From an uncultured Alphaproteobacteria bacterium (GTDB lineage Bacteria; Pseudomonadota; Alphaproteobacteria; Micavibrionales; Micavibrionaceae): 64,000 nucleotides of DNA. The stretch is from NCBI GenBank assembly GCA_937931645.1, contig CALHAR010000001.1:62001-126000 (forward strand), read 5' to 3'. Every line of letters starts with the position of its first letter. The stretch's first letter is position 1. The notes beneath the pieces are model-generated. The model was not told the origin of the DNA. It worked only from the letters and a program-made list of their open reading frames with translations, and made no database searches. Position numbers and translations under genes: made by a program. Below are positions 1 to 7,545 of this stretch, one piece after another.

Positions 1-536
1 GGCTTGGCCTTAAAATAATAATCCTCATAGCCATGCTGATAGCCCCCTTTATCATGAGTTACATCTATGACAATTTTGCAAACCATGTGCAGGCACTCCC
101 CTTAATGCCCAATGCCTATGCAGGTCACAGATTGGAAATATGGGATTATATCTCTCGTTATATTTTACAAGATCCACTTCATGGCTATGGAATAAAAGCC
201 ACACGATTAATTACAGACTTTGATTCCAAGCTTGTCTTTGCTCCTGTAAACACTGTGCTTCACCCACATAATTTTGCACTACAAATATGGATAGAATTTG
301 GCCTGATTGGTATTGTAATGGCTATGTTCATCATGGAAAGAGCCATATCTCTCATTCAACATAAATTCACACTCAACCAACAAAAAATATTGCTACCGAC
401 CATGATGGCGGCGCTTGGCCCCTGCTCAACCGCATATGGAATTTGGCAAGGGTGGTGGATCGCTTTATTATTTCACGTTGCTGCAATGGCTCTTATTGCT
501 TGTAAGTTTACAAACAGCGAAACGAAAGAAGCATAA
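1..536 (+). CDS. O-antigen ligase/polymerase family protein, 3' part only
   Basis: The frame is open to the left edge of the window, so the true start lies upstream and only about 178 C-terminal residues are visible. The fragment has the Wzy_C/WaaL pattern: a membrane segment, then a periplasmic loop with RLEIWDYI and DPLHGYGIKA, then HPHNFALQIWIEFG followed by two more membrane segments. In this family the loop arginine and the H-x-H-N motif belong to the region that joins O-antigen or other polysaccharide to lipid A-core, or polymerises it, on the periplasmic face of the inner membrane. Its stop codon overlaps the hisH start (TAATG), which suggests co-transcription with the two genes that follow. 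Ligase cannot be told from polymerase from this piece. Confidence 0.75.
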   Translation, partial: LGLKIIILIAMLIAPFIMSYIYDNFANHVQALPLMPNAYAGHRLEIWDYISRYILQDPLHGYGIKATRLITDFDSKLVFAPVNTVLHPHNFALQIWIEFGLIGIVMAMFIMERAISLIQHKFTLNQQKILLPTMMAALGPCSTAYGIWQGWWIALLFHVAAMALIACKFTNSETKEA

Positions 537-1141
537 TGCCCTCTCAACCCACAATAGCCATTATCGACAGCGGATGCGCCAATATCGCGTCAGTATTTTA
601 TGCGCTGAAACGGTTGGGGCATGAAGGCACATTAACGTCCGATAAAGATGTCATTAAAAATGCGAACCGTGTCATTCTACCCGGTGTTGGGACAGCGCGC
701 GCCGCCATGAAGCAACTGCATGAGCGTGACCTTGTCAATACCATTCAAAACCTAACGCAGCCCGTCATGGGGATTTGCTTAGGCATGCAACTACTGTTTC
801 AACATTCTGAAGAGCTGGACACAGATTTACTAAATATCATTCCTGCCAATATTGTTAAGTTCAACAAAGACATCGATATCGTCCCTCACATGGGATGGAA
901 TAATGTGAGCCTGAAAACATCATCACCTGTTTTCAACAAAATTCCCGATGAAAGTTATTTTTATTTTGTTCATAGCTACCTCGCCCCTGTTGGTGATTAT
1001 ACAATTGGGGAATGTACCTATGGTAATAAGTTCTCGGCGATTGTGAACCGTGATAATTTCTATGGCTGTCAGTTTCACCCAGAACGCTCGGGCGAAGTTG
1101 GGGCAACGATCCTTCAAAACTTTATTGAAGGAGGCTTATAA
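536..1141 (+). CDS. hisH: Imidazole glycerol phosphate synthase glutaminase subunit HisH
   Basis: Class I glutamine amidotransferase of 201 residues. Visible are the oxyanion-strand motif LPGVGT, the nucleophile elbow [10 protein letters not shown] (Cys about residue 81) and the catalytic His-Glu in [15 protein letters not shown] and YFYFVHSY are HisH signatures. It releases ammonia from glutamine for HisF in the fifth step of histidine synthesis. The wording [11 protein letters not shown] and [14 protein letters not shown] matches the gammaproteobacterial form more than the alphaproteobacterial one. It overlaps the ligase-like gene upstream and hisF downstream by one base each, and hisA is absent between hisH and hisF. 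A role in making an amidated LPS sugar, as for HisH/HisF paralogues in O-antigen clusters, is the main alternative. Confidence 0.88.
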   Translation: MPSQPTIAIIDSGCANIASVFYALKRLGHEGTLTSDKDVIKNANRVILPGVGTARAAMKQLHERDLVNTIQNLTQPVMGICLGMQLLFQHSEELDTDLLNIIPANIVKFNKDIDIVPHMGWNNVSLKTSSPVFNKIPDESYFYFVHSYLAPVGDYTIGECTYGNKFSAIVNRDNFYGCQFHPERSGEVGATILQNFIEGGL

Positions 1142-1914
1142 TGCTCACCAAACGTATTATCCCCTGCCTTGATGTTAAAGATGGCCGTGTCGTGAAAGGC
1201 ACACAGTTCCGCAACCATCGCGATGTTGGAGACATATTAGAGCTCGCGCAACGCTATGCCGATGAAGGGGCAGATGAATTAGTGTTCTATGACATTACCG
1301 CCAGCAGTGATGGCCGTGTCGTTGATAAAAGTTGGATTGGTAAAATTGCACAACTGATTAATATTCCATTTTGTGTGGCGGGCGGCATAAGAAGCATCGA
1401 AGATGCGCGTATTATCCTCAATGATGGAGCCGATAAAATTTCTGTGAACTCCCCTGCCCTTGAGCGTCCAGATTTTATTACCGAGCTGAGCGAGACATTT
1501 GGCACGCAATGCATTGTTGTGGGTATTGATAGTCGTGAAGAAAATGGCGCCTATAAAGTTTATCAATATACCGGTGATGAGCATAAAACGATCAAATCCA
1601 AATTTGATACGGTTGAATGGGCGCAAAAAGTTGAACGCCTCGGCGCAGGTGAAATTGTTTTAAACTGCATGAATAATGACGGCATGCGACAAGGGTATGA
1701 TTTAAAACAGCTAACTAAAGTCCAAGAAGCCATCACAATCCCTTTAATTGCCTCTGGCGGCGCAGGTCATGAAGAAAACTTCTTAGACGTGTTCAAAAAC
1801 ACTAAAATTAGCGGGGCTTTGGCCGCGTCGGTGTTCCATAGTAGGCAAATTGCGATACCAGAGCTGAAGCTATACCTAAAAAATCACAATATCGAGATGC
1901 GGTTAACCCATTAG
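1141..1914 (+). CDS. hisF: Imidazole glycerol phosphate synthase cyclase subunit HisF
   Basis: A TIM barrel of 257 residues, normal for the family. It starts [20 protein letters not shown] and carries both catalytic aspartates: CLDV near residue 11, and VVGIDSREE about residue 130. Phosphate-binding loops are CVAGGIRS and IASGGAGH. It cyclises PRFAR with ammonia from HisH to IGP and AICAR. The text GTQFRNH and [22 protein letters not shown] closely follows the enterobacterial protein, whereas alphaproteobacterial HisF usually reads VNFVDLRDAGDP with DITASHEGR. This points to transfer of the pair or to an unusual lineage. No RBS is visible beyond the coupled TAATG junction. Confidence 0.9.
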   Translation: MLTKRIIPCLDVKDGRVVKGTQFRNHRDVGDILELAQRYADEGADELVFYDITASSDGRVVDKSWIGKIAQLINIPFCVAGGIRSIEDARIILNDGADKISVNSPALERPDFITELSETFGTQCIVVGIDSREENGAYKVYQYTGDEHKTIKSKFDTVEWAQKVERLGAGEIVLNCMNNDGMRQGYDLKQLTKVQEAITIPLIASGGAGHEENFLDVFKNTKISGALAASVFHSRQIAIPELKLYLKNHNIEMRLTH

Positions 1915-2012
1915 AATCATTGAAAACCACTAAAAACGTTGGAAAATAAGGGTTAAAAATATCCTTGTATGTGATTTTTGCATGGGTCGCGCATATAAAA
2001 TGCAAAAAACGC

Positions 2013-2040
2013 TTGCCTAATTTGCGGGATAGTATATTAT
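2013..2040 (+). promoter_or_regulatory. Possible sigma-70 promoter after hisF
   Basis: TTGCCT at 2013-2018 and TATTAT at 2035-2040 with a 16-base spacer, in the gap behind hisF. No ORF follows on this strand; the only thing downstream is the hairpin terminator at 2070. If active it would give a short untranslated RNA of about 65-75 nt. Both hexamers are imperfect. Confidence 0.3.
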
Positions 2041-2069
2041 AACTTTATACACCCTCTATTACCGCTATT

Positions 2070-2119
2070 GCTCGGAGTTCTTAGAAATAAGACTTCCGGG
2101 CACTTTTTTTGTTTTTTTT
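2070..2119 (+). terminator. Rho-independent terminator after hisH-hisF
   Basis: A 14-base arm (2070-2083) pairs, with a few G-U and mismatched positions, with 2088-2101 around a GAAA loop. A long T tract broken by single bases follows (2104-2119). It lies about 155 bases past the hisF stop and can end either the hisF transcript or a short RNA starting near 2047. Confidence 0.7.
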
Positions 2120-2137
2120 CGAGGGAAGCTATGAGGC

Positions 2138-3031
2138 TTATTCTGCGACTTGGTAAGGTTTAGGAACACGTAAGATCGTATTTGGATACTCATCATACTT
2201 TTTAATAATTTTCTCTACTGTCCCATTATTTAATAGCTCTTCAAAAGCTACATTGACCATACTTTTGAATTGTTCTTCATTTTTATTAAAAGCAATTGTT
2301 CCACCATATACCTCTAAAAATGTACCATTACCTATCCGCTTTAAGGTTTTTGGATTATTAGCAATAAAGTCTTGCCCCGTATAAGTGTTAATTACAACTG
2401 CATCCGCTTTTTTTGTTACTACATTCATCATCATCTGAGTGTAATCGGTTAGTTGCGGTAAGGACAAAATTTTCGCTTTTGGAAAATGTGCTTGTGTTAC
2501 CTCTACATTATCACCATCAACTGCTGAAAAATGATATTCGGAGCTATTAAGTTTACTAAAATCATCATCAAAACGATCATCATCATACCTTACATATACT
2601 CCTCTGCCTAAATAGTACGCAGGGATAGAAAAATCTATATGTTTTCCACGTATTGACTCTGGAAAAATACCAGCACACATGGCATCTATACGATTAGTCT
2701 TTAAAGCTTCAATAAAGTTACTCCACCCGAGTTCCTCTACCCACTTCACCTCGATGTCCATACGCGCCATTGCCGTCTCTACTATCTCTGGAAACGTCCC
2801 ACTAGCCTTACTCGTTTCAGATTCGTAAATCGTAAAAGGGGGCCAGATTCCAATTCCACATCGAAGTTCTCCCGTGCGCATGACGCGGTCATAAACGGAC
2901 TCATCTGATTTTTTGGGTTTAGTCTCAGACATCACAGAAGATGATGAACTTGGTACGACAGCCTTAGTCGTGGCATAACTCACCACCCCTGCCAAAATTA
3001 GCGTTATAATACTGAGATATATTGGTTTCAT
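2138..3031 (-). CDS. Family 3 periplasmic solute-binding protein
   Basis: 297 residues with one N-terminal membrane or signal segment (about residues 5-25), a Ser-rich linker, then an SBP_bac_3 fold. Recognisable pieces are LRCGIGIWPPFTI (start of lobe 1), EALKTNRIDAMCAGIFPE and DFSIPAYYLGRGVYVR (lobe hinge), and a C-terminal FEELLNNGTVEKIIKKY helix typical of amino-acid-binding proteins. It probably binds a polar amino acid or similar small ligand. No ABC permease or ATPase lies nearby, so it may act with a transporter elsewhere or as a sensor. The hydrophobic N-terminus has no lipobox and no clear signal peptidase site, so it may stay anchored in the membrane. It begins 40 bases downstream of tRNA-Arg on the same strand. 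Confidence 0.75.
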   Translation of the reverse strand: MKPIYLSIITLILAGVVSYATTKAVVPSSSSSVMSETKPKKSDESVYDRVMRTGELRCGIGIWPPFTIYESETSKASGTFPEIVETAMARMDIEVKWVEELGWSNFIEALKTNRIDAMCAGIFPESIRGKHIDFSIPAYYLGRGVYVRYDDDRFDDDFSKLNSSEYHFSAVDGDNVEVTQAHFPKAKILSLPQLTDYTQMMMNVVTKKADAVVINTYTGQDFIANNPKTLKRIGNGTFLEVYGGTIAFNKNEEQFKSMVNVAFEELLNNGTVEKIIKKYDEYPNTILRVPKPYQVAE

Positions 3032-3071
3032 GGTTTTCTCTTTGCTATCTAAGCTTTCTTATTTAAGAAAA

Positions 3072-3148
<77 letters not shown>

Positions 3149-3160
3149 GCATTTTTAAAA

Positions 3161-3183
3161 GTCATACCCGCAAGCGGGAGGAC
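3161..3183. repeat. Short palindromic intergenic repeat (CCCGCAAGCGGG type)
   Basis: GTCATACCCGCAAGCGGGAGGAC. The core CCCGCAAGCGGG is a perfect inverted repeat. Near-identical copies occur at 55692-55719 and, with a changed stem, at 58541-58573. It lies just upstream of tRNA-Arg. Confidence 0.6.
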
Positions 3184-3261
3184 TATAAATATTTAACCTT
3201 CCTAAAGCCAGTTAACACGGAAAAAACTAACTTTTTCAGCGTAAAATCACAAGGTTTTATT

Positions 3262-3570
3262 CTAAACCTCTTTACTCTCTTTATCAGGAACATACTTAAA
3301 GTTATCCATATAGCTTCGAGGCTTCACTTTCTTTACTTTATCAATCGCCACACTATAGTCCCAACCTTGTTTTTCAGCATGAGCGATGGCGGCTTCTTTC
3401 GATGGAAAGGTAAGTTTAACCTGATTAAATGTATCATCAGACTGAGACCAGCCCATAAGGGGTTCTGGCGAGCGTTTGGTATATTGCTCATGCTCTAACA
3501 CCCAGTGCCGCGTATTGTTAACACCAGATTGCATAGATGACCTTGATGGTTTGTAAATTCTTACGTTCAT
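3262..3570 (-). CDS. NADH dehydrogenase accessory subunit, NDUFS4-like (ETC complex I subunit)
   Basis: 102 residues matching the 18-kDa complex I subunit family (PF04800): N-terminal VRIYKPSRSSMQSG, a middle piece with WVLEHE and LMGWSQSDDTFNQVKLTF, the helix SKEAAIAHAEKQGWDY, and C-terminal KPRSYMDNFKY. In mitochondria and alphaproteobacteria this protein stabilises the peripheral arm near the NADH-binding module. The length equals that of free-living alphaproteobacterial versions without a targeting peptide. It stands alone between the tRNA-Arg and nrsF genes, which is usual because it is rarely part of the nuo operon. It is good evidence for an alphaproteobacterial host. Confidence 0.9.
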   Translation of the reverse strand: MNVRIYKPSRSSMQSGVNNTRHWVLEHEQYTKRSPEPLMGWSQSDDTFNQVKLTFPSKEAAIAHAEKQGWDYSVAIDKVKKVKPRSYMDNFKYVPDKESKEV

Positions 3571-3615
3571 AGGAAAGGATTATACGAGTCTAAGGCAAAC
3601 TGTCACCCTAAATTA

Positions 3616-4263
3616 TCACCATTTAAACAACTTACGAGCAAAAAGCCCAAGTACTACACCCAATATACAAAATGGCAATAAGTAGTTAATAAAACCATAG
3701 GTCATACTTTCATACATAGGGCATGTTAAGCGTAACCCAATCCAGCCCAAAGATGAAACTGCCATAACGCTCATCGCCATTGACCAATATGGCTGTGTCG
3801 TATTCCCCTTCATTGTCATGAATATCAGTGCGATAAAGGGAATAGCTTCAACAACAATGCCGCGTGAGCAACTAGAAAGGAAAAAATTTGATCTAACACT
3901 CATCCCGCCTTCTTCGATACCACTTGCCAAAATCCAGAACAAGAAGACACTAAATAACGTTACCGTAATAGTTTTCATCCAATCGCGTTGAATACAATCA
4001 GGGAAACTGAGCCATGAGGAAGCAAGCGCCGCACTGATAAGAATAGCTATCGCCATTCCCATTTCAAATATAAAAGTCGCACGGGTCAAATAATCTAATA
4101 AATTCACCTGTAGACCAAGGTAGTAAATAACACCGACAATATAGCCAACAGATAAAATGAGCCAAATAGAAATACGGCGATATGGACAACGCGGCGACAT
4201 TGGTTTTAAATCACCACAAAGGTGACCAATCAAATCATCTGTATTTTTTTCACTATCACTCAC
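3616..4263 (-). CDS. nrsF: NrsF-type (DUF1109) membrane anti-sigma factor
   Basis: 215 residues with about six predicted membrane segments after a short cytoplasmic N-terminus (DDLIGHLCGDLKPM). Conserved periplasm-side cysteines are present in SSCSRGIVVEAIP and RLTCPMYES, matching the two cysteines needed for signal sensing in Caulobacter NrsF. It would hold the ECF sigma factor at the membrane until heavy-metal or oxidative stress changes the cysteines. The start overlaps the sigma gene stop by four bases, so the two are translated together. The C-terminus ends in the usual ARKLFKW. No other family fits as well. Confidence 0.85.
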   Translation of the reverse strand: MSDSEKNTDDLIGHLCGDLKPMSPRCPYRRISIWLILSVGYIVGVIYYLGLQVNLLDYLTRATFIFEMGMAIAILISAALASSWLSFPDCIQRDWMKTITVTLFSVFLFWILASGIEEGGMSVRSNFFLSSCSRGIVVEAIPFIALIFMTMKGNTTQPYWSMAMSVMAVSSLGWIGLRLTCPMYESMTYGFINYLLPFCILGVVLGLFARKLFKW

Positions 4264-4808
4264 TTTAACATACCTTGTAATTTTTTCATTGTACGATGGG
4301 CAGAGACCTTAACCGCGCTTTCTTTCATATCCATTTGGCTAGCGACCTCCTCAGCCGTATAGCCTTCAATTTTGATCTTACGAAAGATATCTTGCTGTTT
4401 TGTTGGAAATTTAGCCAACGCCCCCTCTATATCTTTTAATTCGCCCAAATGGGTAGGGTTCGTTACATTATCAGACATAAATTCAGGGTTTGCTTCCGTT
4501 GTACTGGTCATATCTTGGCGCTGCGCATAATATTTACGCAAATAATCCATTTTCCGATAGTTGATAATCGACATCAACCACGGCTTGAACGGGCGCTCTG
4601 GCGCATATGAATTGAGGGATTTATGAATAGAAATCAATACCTCTTGCGCCACATCCTCTGCGGCATCATTGTTGCTGAGGCCTTTATAAACCACATTGCG
4701 GATATAGGGGTATAAAGCCTTTAACAAGCTGGAATAAGCACGTTTATCGCCCTTTTGGGCTTGTATAGCCCATTCCTGCCATTGCTCTGTATCGGATAAT
4801 TTGGTCAA
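4260..4808 (-). CDS. sigF: ECF RNA polymerase sigma factor, SigF type
   Basis: 182 residues. Region 2 contains YPYIRNVVYKGL, DAAEDVAQEVLISIHKSL and RPFKPWLMSIINYRKMDYLR (the -10 recognition helix). Region 4 contains FPTKQQDIFRKIKIEGYTAEEVA and the recognition helix MKESAVKVSAHRTMKKL. Coupling to an NrsF homologue places it in the Caulobacter SigF group, which responds to metals. A SigF-type promoter (GTAACC-N16-CGAA) is found in front of the DM13 gene 2 kb away, but I did not find one in front of this operon. The gene starts 31 bases after tRNA-Asp and may share its transcript. Confidence 0.87.
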   Translation of the reverse strand: MTKLSDTEQWQEWAIQAQKGDKRAYSSLLKALYPYIRNVVYKGLSNNDAAEDVAQEVLISIHKSLNSYAPERPFKPWLMSIINYRKMDYLRKYYAQRQDMTSTTEANPEFMSDNVTNPTHLGELKDIEGALAKFPTKQQDIFRKIKIEGYTAEEVASQMDMKESAVKVSAHRTMKKLQGMLK

Positions 4809-4839
4809 AAACCTACCTGCTTTCCCCTTATTCTTTAAA

Positions 4840-4916
4840 TGGCGCGAGCGACGAGATTTGAACTCGCGACCTCCGCCGTGACAGGGCGGCGCTCTAACCA
4901 GCTGAGCTACGCCCGC
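4840..4916 (-). tRNA. tRNA-Asp (GUC)
   Basis: 77 nt with encoded CCA. The acceptor is GCGGGCG with CGCTCGC (two G-U pairs), the anticodon loop is CTGTCAC (anticodon GTC), and the T-arm has GAGTTCAAATCTC. Confidence 0.95.
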
Positions 4917-5006
4917 GCACTGAAAAGAGATGATGGTTAATACCGAAAAAACGCCCTATTTGTCAACATTAGAAACACAAAACTTTAAAAGATTCTTGTA
5001 TTACCC

Positions 5007-6125
5007 TTAGGCTGCCAATCTCTGAGGGTCACTATAGCTCAAATCAAACTCTTCTGCGACTGATTTATAGGTCACTTCACCCTTACAGACATTTAAGCCC
5101 TCCATAAGGGCAGGATTGTCATTTAAAGCCTGTTTCCAGCCTTTATCCGCCAGTTCCAGTGCATAAGGCAATACAGCATTATTTAACGCCTGAGCGGACG
5201 TCATTGGCACCGCCCCTGGCATATTGGCAACACAATAATGAATGACCCCTTCTACATCATAGACAGGCTCGCCATGGGTGGTTGCATGACTTGTTTCAAA
5301 GCAACCCCCTTGGTCAATGGCAATATCAACCACCACAGACCCATTACGCATTCTCTTAATCATATCTTTTGTCACCAATTTCGGAGCAGAAGCACCCGGA
5401 ATAAGGACAGCACCAACAACTAAGTCTGCGTCCAACACATAACGCTCAATCGAATCTCTCGAAGATTGGATCACACGCGCGGTATTTTTGAAATAATCTT
5501 CAAGATTACGAATCTGATCGTGTCCTTTTTCAAGAATGGTGACATCCGCCCCCAAACCAACGGCCATTTGTGCCGCATGATACCCTGAAACCCCGCCACC
5601 AATAACAACAACCTTGGCTGGCTCAACCCCTGGTGATCCACCAATCAAACGGCCACAGCCACCAAGGTGCTTCAATAAATAAGCCCCACCAACCTGAATA
5701 GACAAGCGGCCAGCAATTTCAGACATCGGTGCGAGCAAAGGAAGTCCTCGACCATTTGGTCCCGTCACAGTTTCATACGCAATGGCAACACATTTTGATT
5801 TCATTAAACCGCGTGTTTGCGCTTCATCCGCTGCCAAATGAAGGTAGGTAAATAAGACTTGATCTTCGCGCAACATCTCGCACTCAACAGCTTGCGGTTC
5901 TTTGACTTTCATAATCATATCCGCTGCATCAAAAATCTCTTTCGCTGTGCCTAAAATTTTTGCGCCGGCTTGCTCATAATTTTTATCAGTATAATTAATT
6001 CCTGCCCCGCAACCCGTTTGAACAATGACATCATGGCCATGAGCAACAAACTCACGCACAGATGACGGAACAAGGCCGACACGGTGTTCTTGTGGTTTAA
6101 TTTCTGTCGGAACGCCAATAATCAT
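5007..6125 (-). CDS. ald: Alanine dehydrogenase
   Basis: 372 residues, the standard length. It starts MIIGVPTEIKPQEHRVGL. Substrate-binding elements include the Lys in MIMKVKEPQ and the His in FTYLHLA; the NAD-binding Rossmann motif is VVVIGGGVSGYHAAQMA near residue 172. C-terminal NMPGAVPMTSAQALNNA is diagnostic. It oxidises L-alanine to pyruvate and ammonia in the cytoplasm, or runs in reverse to assimilate ammonia. It stands as a single gene on the minus strand, with tRNA-Asp downstream and a terminator-bounded DM13 gene upstream. An Lrp-type regulator, often adjacent in other genomes, is not here. Confidence 0.95.
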   Translation of the reverse strand: MIIGVPTEIKPQEHRVGLVPSSVREFVAHGHDVIVQTGCGAGINYTDKNYEQAGAKILGTAKEIFDAADMIMKVKEPQAVECEMLREDQVLFTYLHLAADEAQTRGLMKSKCVAIAYETVTGPNGRGLPLLAPMSEIAGRLSIQVGGAYLLKHLGGCGRLIGGSPGVEPAKVVVIGGGVSGYHAAQMAVGLGADVTILEKGHDQIRNLEDYFKNTARVIQSSRDSIERYVLDADLVVGAVLIPGASAPKLVTKDMIKRMRNGSVVVDIAIDQGGCFETSHATTHGEPVYDVEGVIHYCVANMPGAVPMTSAQALNNAVLPYALELADKGWKQALNDNPALMEGLNVCKGEVTYKSVAEEFDLSYSDPQRLAA

Positions 6126-6192
6126 ATCTATTCTCCTTTGAGTTGAACTGCGCGAAGTTTATCAGGTCACTTTTAAAAGACCAAATAGAATC

Positions 6193-6228
6193 AAAAAAAG
6201 AGCTGAAACTTTTAATTTCAGCCCTCTT
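6193..6228 (-). terminator. Terminator after the DM13 gene
   Basis: On the minus strand GAGGGCTGAAATTAAAAGTTTCAGCTCTTTTTTT: a GCTGAAA/TTTCAGC stem (extended by GAG/CTC) with a short loop and seven T. It separates the DM13 gene from ald. Confidence 0.85.
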
Positions 6229-6264
6229 AATCTTAAAGAATAATTATATTCTTAAATGATCACT

Positions 6265-6696
6265 TTATTTCAAAGGAGTCGATGCCCAAAGTTTACTATA
6301 TTGCTCACAATGGATGATTAGGCTTTCGTAATCACCTACATTAATATGAGCAGGGATTTTATAACTCTGACCACCTTTGTTTGATGTTAACTGAGCAATG
6401 AAAACCGCATTGTTAGTTGCGTTCGTGCCTGTAATGCCTGAGAAATTGTTTTTAGACAAAAACAATTTTAGATCAGGAGCACCTTTTGTTTTAAACTCAT
6501 CACTCAATGTTAGATATTTCCCATCGGCACGATCTTCAATAGACCATGTTCCTTTCACTTTAAAATCTTGCTTCTCCCAGCCACCTGAATCCGCCGCGAA
6601 AGCAAGAGAGAACGACATTGCCACAACAATCATTGTGGCGAAGAAAACATTTAGTGTATTTTTAGCGCTTATTTTTAAAGCATTTGTCTGTGTCAT
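6265..6696 (-). CDS. Secreted DM13-domain protein
   Basis: 143 residues from the ATG chosen here; an ATG four codons upstream is in frame, but GGAGAT sits at the right distance from the second one. A signal peptide ends near AMSFSLAFAADS. The rest is one DM13 domain: FKVKGTWSIEDRADGKYLTLSDEF, APDLKLFLSKN, then GDYESLIIHCEQYSKLWASTPL with the usual single Cys near the end. DM13 proteins are thought to be redox or haem-binding modules, some fused to cytochromes. The gene is monocistronic, with its own terminator, and its promoter matches the SigF/NrsF consensus, so it is a likely stress-regulon member acting in the periplasm. Confidence 0.8.
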   Translation of the reverse strand: MTQTNALKISAKNTLNVFFATMIVVAMSFSLAFAADSGGWEKQDFKVKGTWSIEDRADGKYLTLSDEFKTKGAPDLKLFLSKNNFSGITGTNATNNAVFIAQLTSNKGGQSYKIPAHINVGDYESLIIHCEQYSKLWASTPLK

Positions 6697-6748
6697 AAGT
6701 ATCTCCATCTTAAGTTATTTGTTTTTAGTTTATTAATTCGTAACTGCA

Positions 6749-6774
6749 TTCGACAGAACGCATAGTTAGGTTAC
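6749..6774 (-). promoter_or_regulatory. SigF-type ECF promoter for the DM13 gene
   Basis: Read on the minus strand: GTAACC (6774-6769), exactly 16 bases, then CGAA (6752-6749). This equals the consensus reported for Caulobacter crescentus SigF. It lies about 50 bases before the DM13 start. The only ECF sigma gene in the window, encoded 2 kb away, is of the NrsF-controlled type expected to read it. Confidence 0.65.
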
Positions 6775-6828
6775 AAAAATTCTTAGGTTTCGTCACACTA
6801 ACAAAAAAACAATAAGATTTCAAAGAAT

Positions 6829-6863
6829 AAAAAACCCTTGATGATACATATGAGAAGGGTTTT
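6829..6863 (-). terminator. Terminator for the 55-residue small gene
   Basis: AAAACCCTT (6831-6839) and AAGGGTTTT (6855-6863) form a perfect nine-base-pair stem. On the minus strand it is followed by more T residues. It ends a transcript coming from the 7185-7018 gene and leaves about 155 bases of 3' untranslated RNA. Confidence 0.7.
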
Positions 6864-7017
6864 GGATAAAATATAATCAGATACTGATAATATTTGTTAT
6901 GTCTTCCCCAAGTTCCATATAAATTTGATGGAGGAAAAAGACTTTATCACAAAAGAAGAAGCTCATACCGATTTGAACGCCGTCCGCCAACAAATTAAAA
7001 ACGTAGGGTGATTTTAT

Positions 7018-7185
7018 TTAAGCGGGACCGCCACCAAAACCTGTTGGTTTACCTCTGCCCTTATTAGAACGATGTGTCGAAATATCACCCCATGACGCAT
7101 CCTCTGGAAGGCCAAGTTTAGCAACTGTCTCTTGACGAGACTGTTCAGAATTATGTATTGCTCTTGCAAATGGTCGTTTCGCCAT
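7018..7185 (-). CDS. Small basic protein of 55 residues, unknown function
   Basis: ATG at 7185-7183 with a strong GGAG five bases upstream, stop at 7020-7018. The product starts MAKRPFARAIHNSEQSRQET, continues with a short helical stretch containing ETVAKLGLPEDASWGDI, and ends with a Gly- and Arg-rich tail (NKGRGKPTGFGGGPA). No membrane segment or signal peptide. A consensus promoter lies 35 bases upstream and a terminator follows, so it looks like an independent expressed gene rather than a chance frame. I do not recognise a family. The composition would fit a small nucleic-acid-binding or ribosome-associated protein, but that is only inference. Confidence 0.65.
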   Translation of the reverse strand: MAKRPFARAIHNSEQSRQETVAKLGLPEDASWGDISTHRSNKGRGKPTGFGGGPA

Positions 7186-7219
7186 CTTTATCTCCTCATT
7201 ATTTTCATAAGCTTATATA

Positions 7220-7248
7220 TTTATACAATAACAGAAATAAATTGTCAA
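7220..7248 (-). promoter_or_regulatory. Consensus sigma-70 promoter for the 55-residue small gene
   Basis: Minus strand TTGACA (7248-7243), 17-base spacer, TATAAA (7225-7220). The expected start near 7213 gives a leader of about 28 bases before the ATG at 7185. Confidence 0.75.
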
Positions 7249-7364
7249 TACTTTATGTAAATTATTGCAAGTCACGCTCGCTATATTACCACAAGAAATG
7301 CGGCACCAGCGCGGCACCAGATAAAGGGAGGATTTACACGATCCTTTGAAACCTTTGCAAACCA

Positions 7365-7440
7365 TGGTGGGTGGTAACGGGTTCGAACCGCTGACCCTCT
7401 CGGTGTAAACGAGATGCTCTACCAACTGAGCTAACCACCC
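7365..7440 (-). tRNA. tRNA-Val (UAC)
   Basis: 76 nt with encoded CCA. The acceptor pairs GGGTGGT with ACCACCC, the anticodon loop is TTTACAC (anticodon TAC), and the T-arm is GCGGTTCGAACCCG. It follows hupB on the same strand. Confidence 0.95.
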
Positions 7441-7492
7441 TTTTCAAAGTCAGATTGTTTTTTAACTTTGTCGCACCCAAAAAGCAAGCAAT

Positions 7493-7526
7493 AAAAAAGG
7501 CCACTTCGTATTGAGGCGGCCTTTTT
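7493..7526 (-). terminator. Terminator after hupB
   Basis: On the minus strand AAAAAGGCC...GGCCTTTTTT with a 15-base loop, 20 bases past the hupB stop and before tRNA-Val. Confidence 0.8.
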
Positions 7527-7545
7527 GAAATAATTGAGCGTGAGC

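Noticed and set aside
6928-7011. A 27-codon plus-strand frame (starts MEEKDFITKEEAHTDLNAVR)
   Set aside because: Reads like protein and might be a gene remnant, but there is no ribosome site and it lies in the 3' untranslated part of the 55-residue gene on the other strand. Not supported as a gene.
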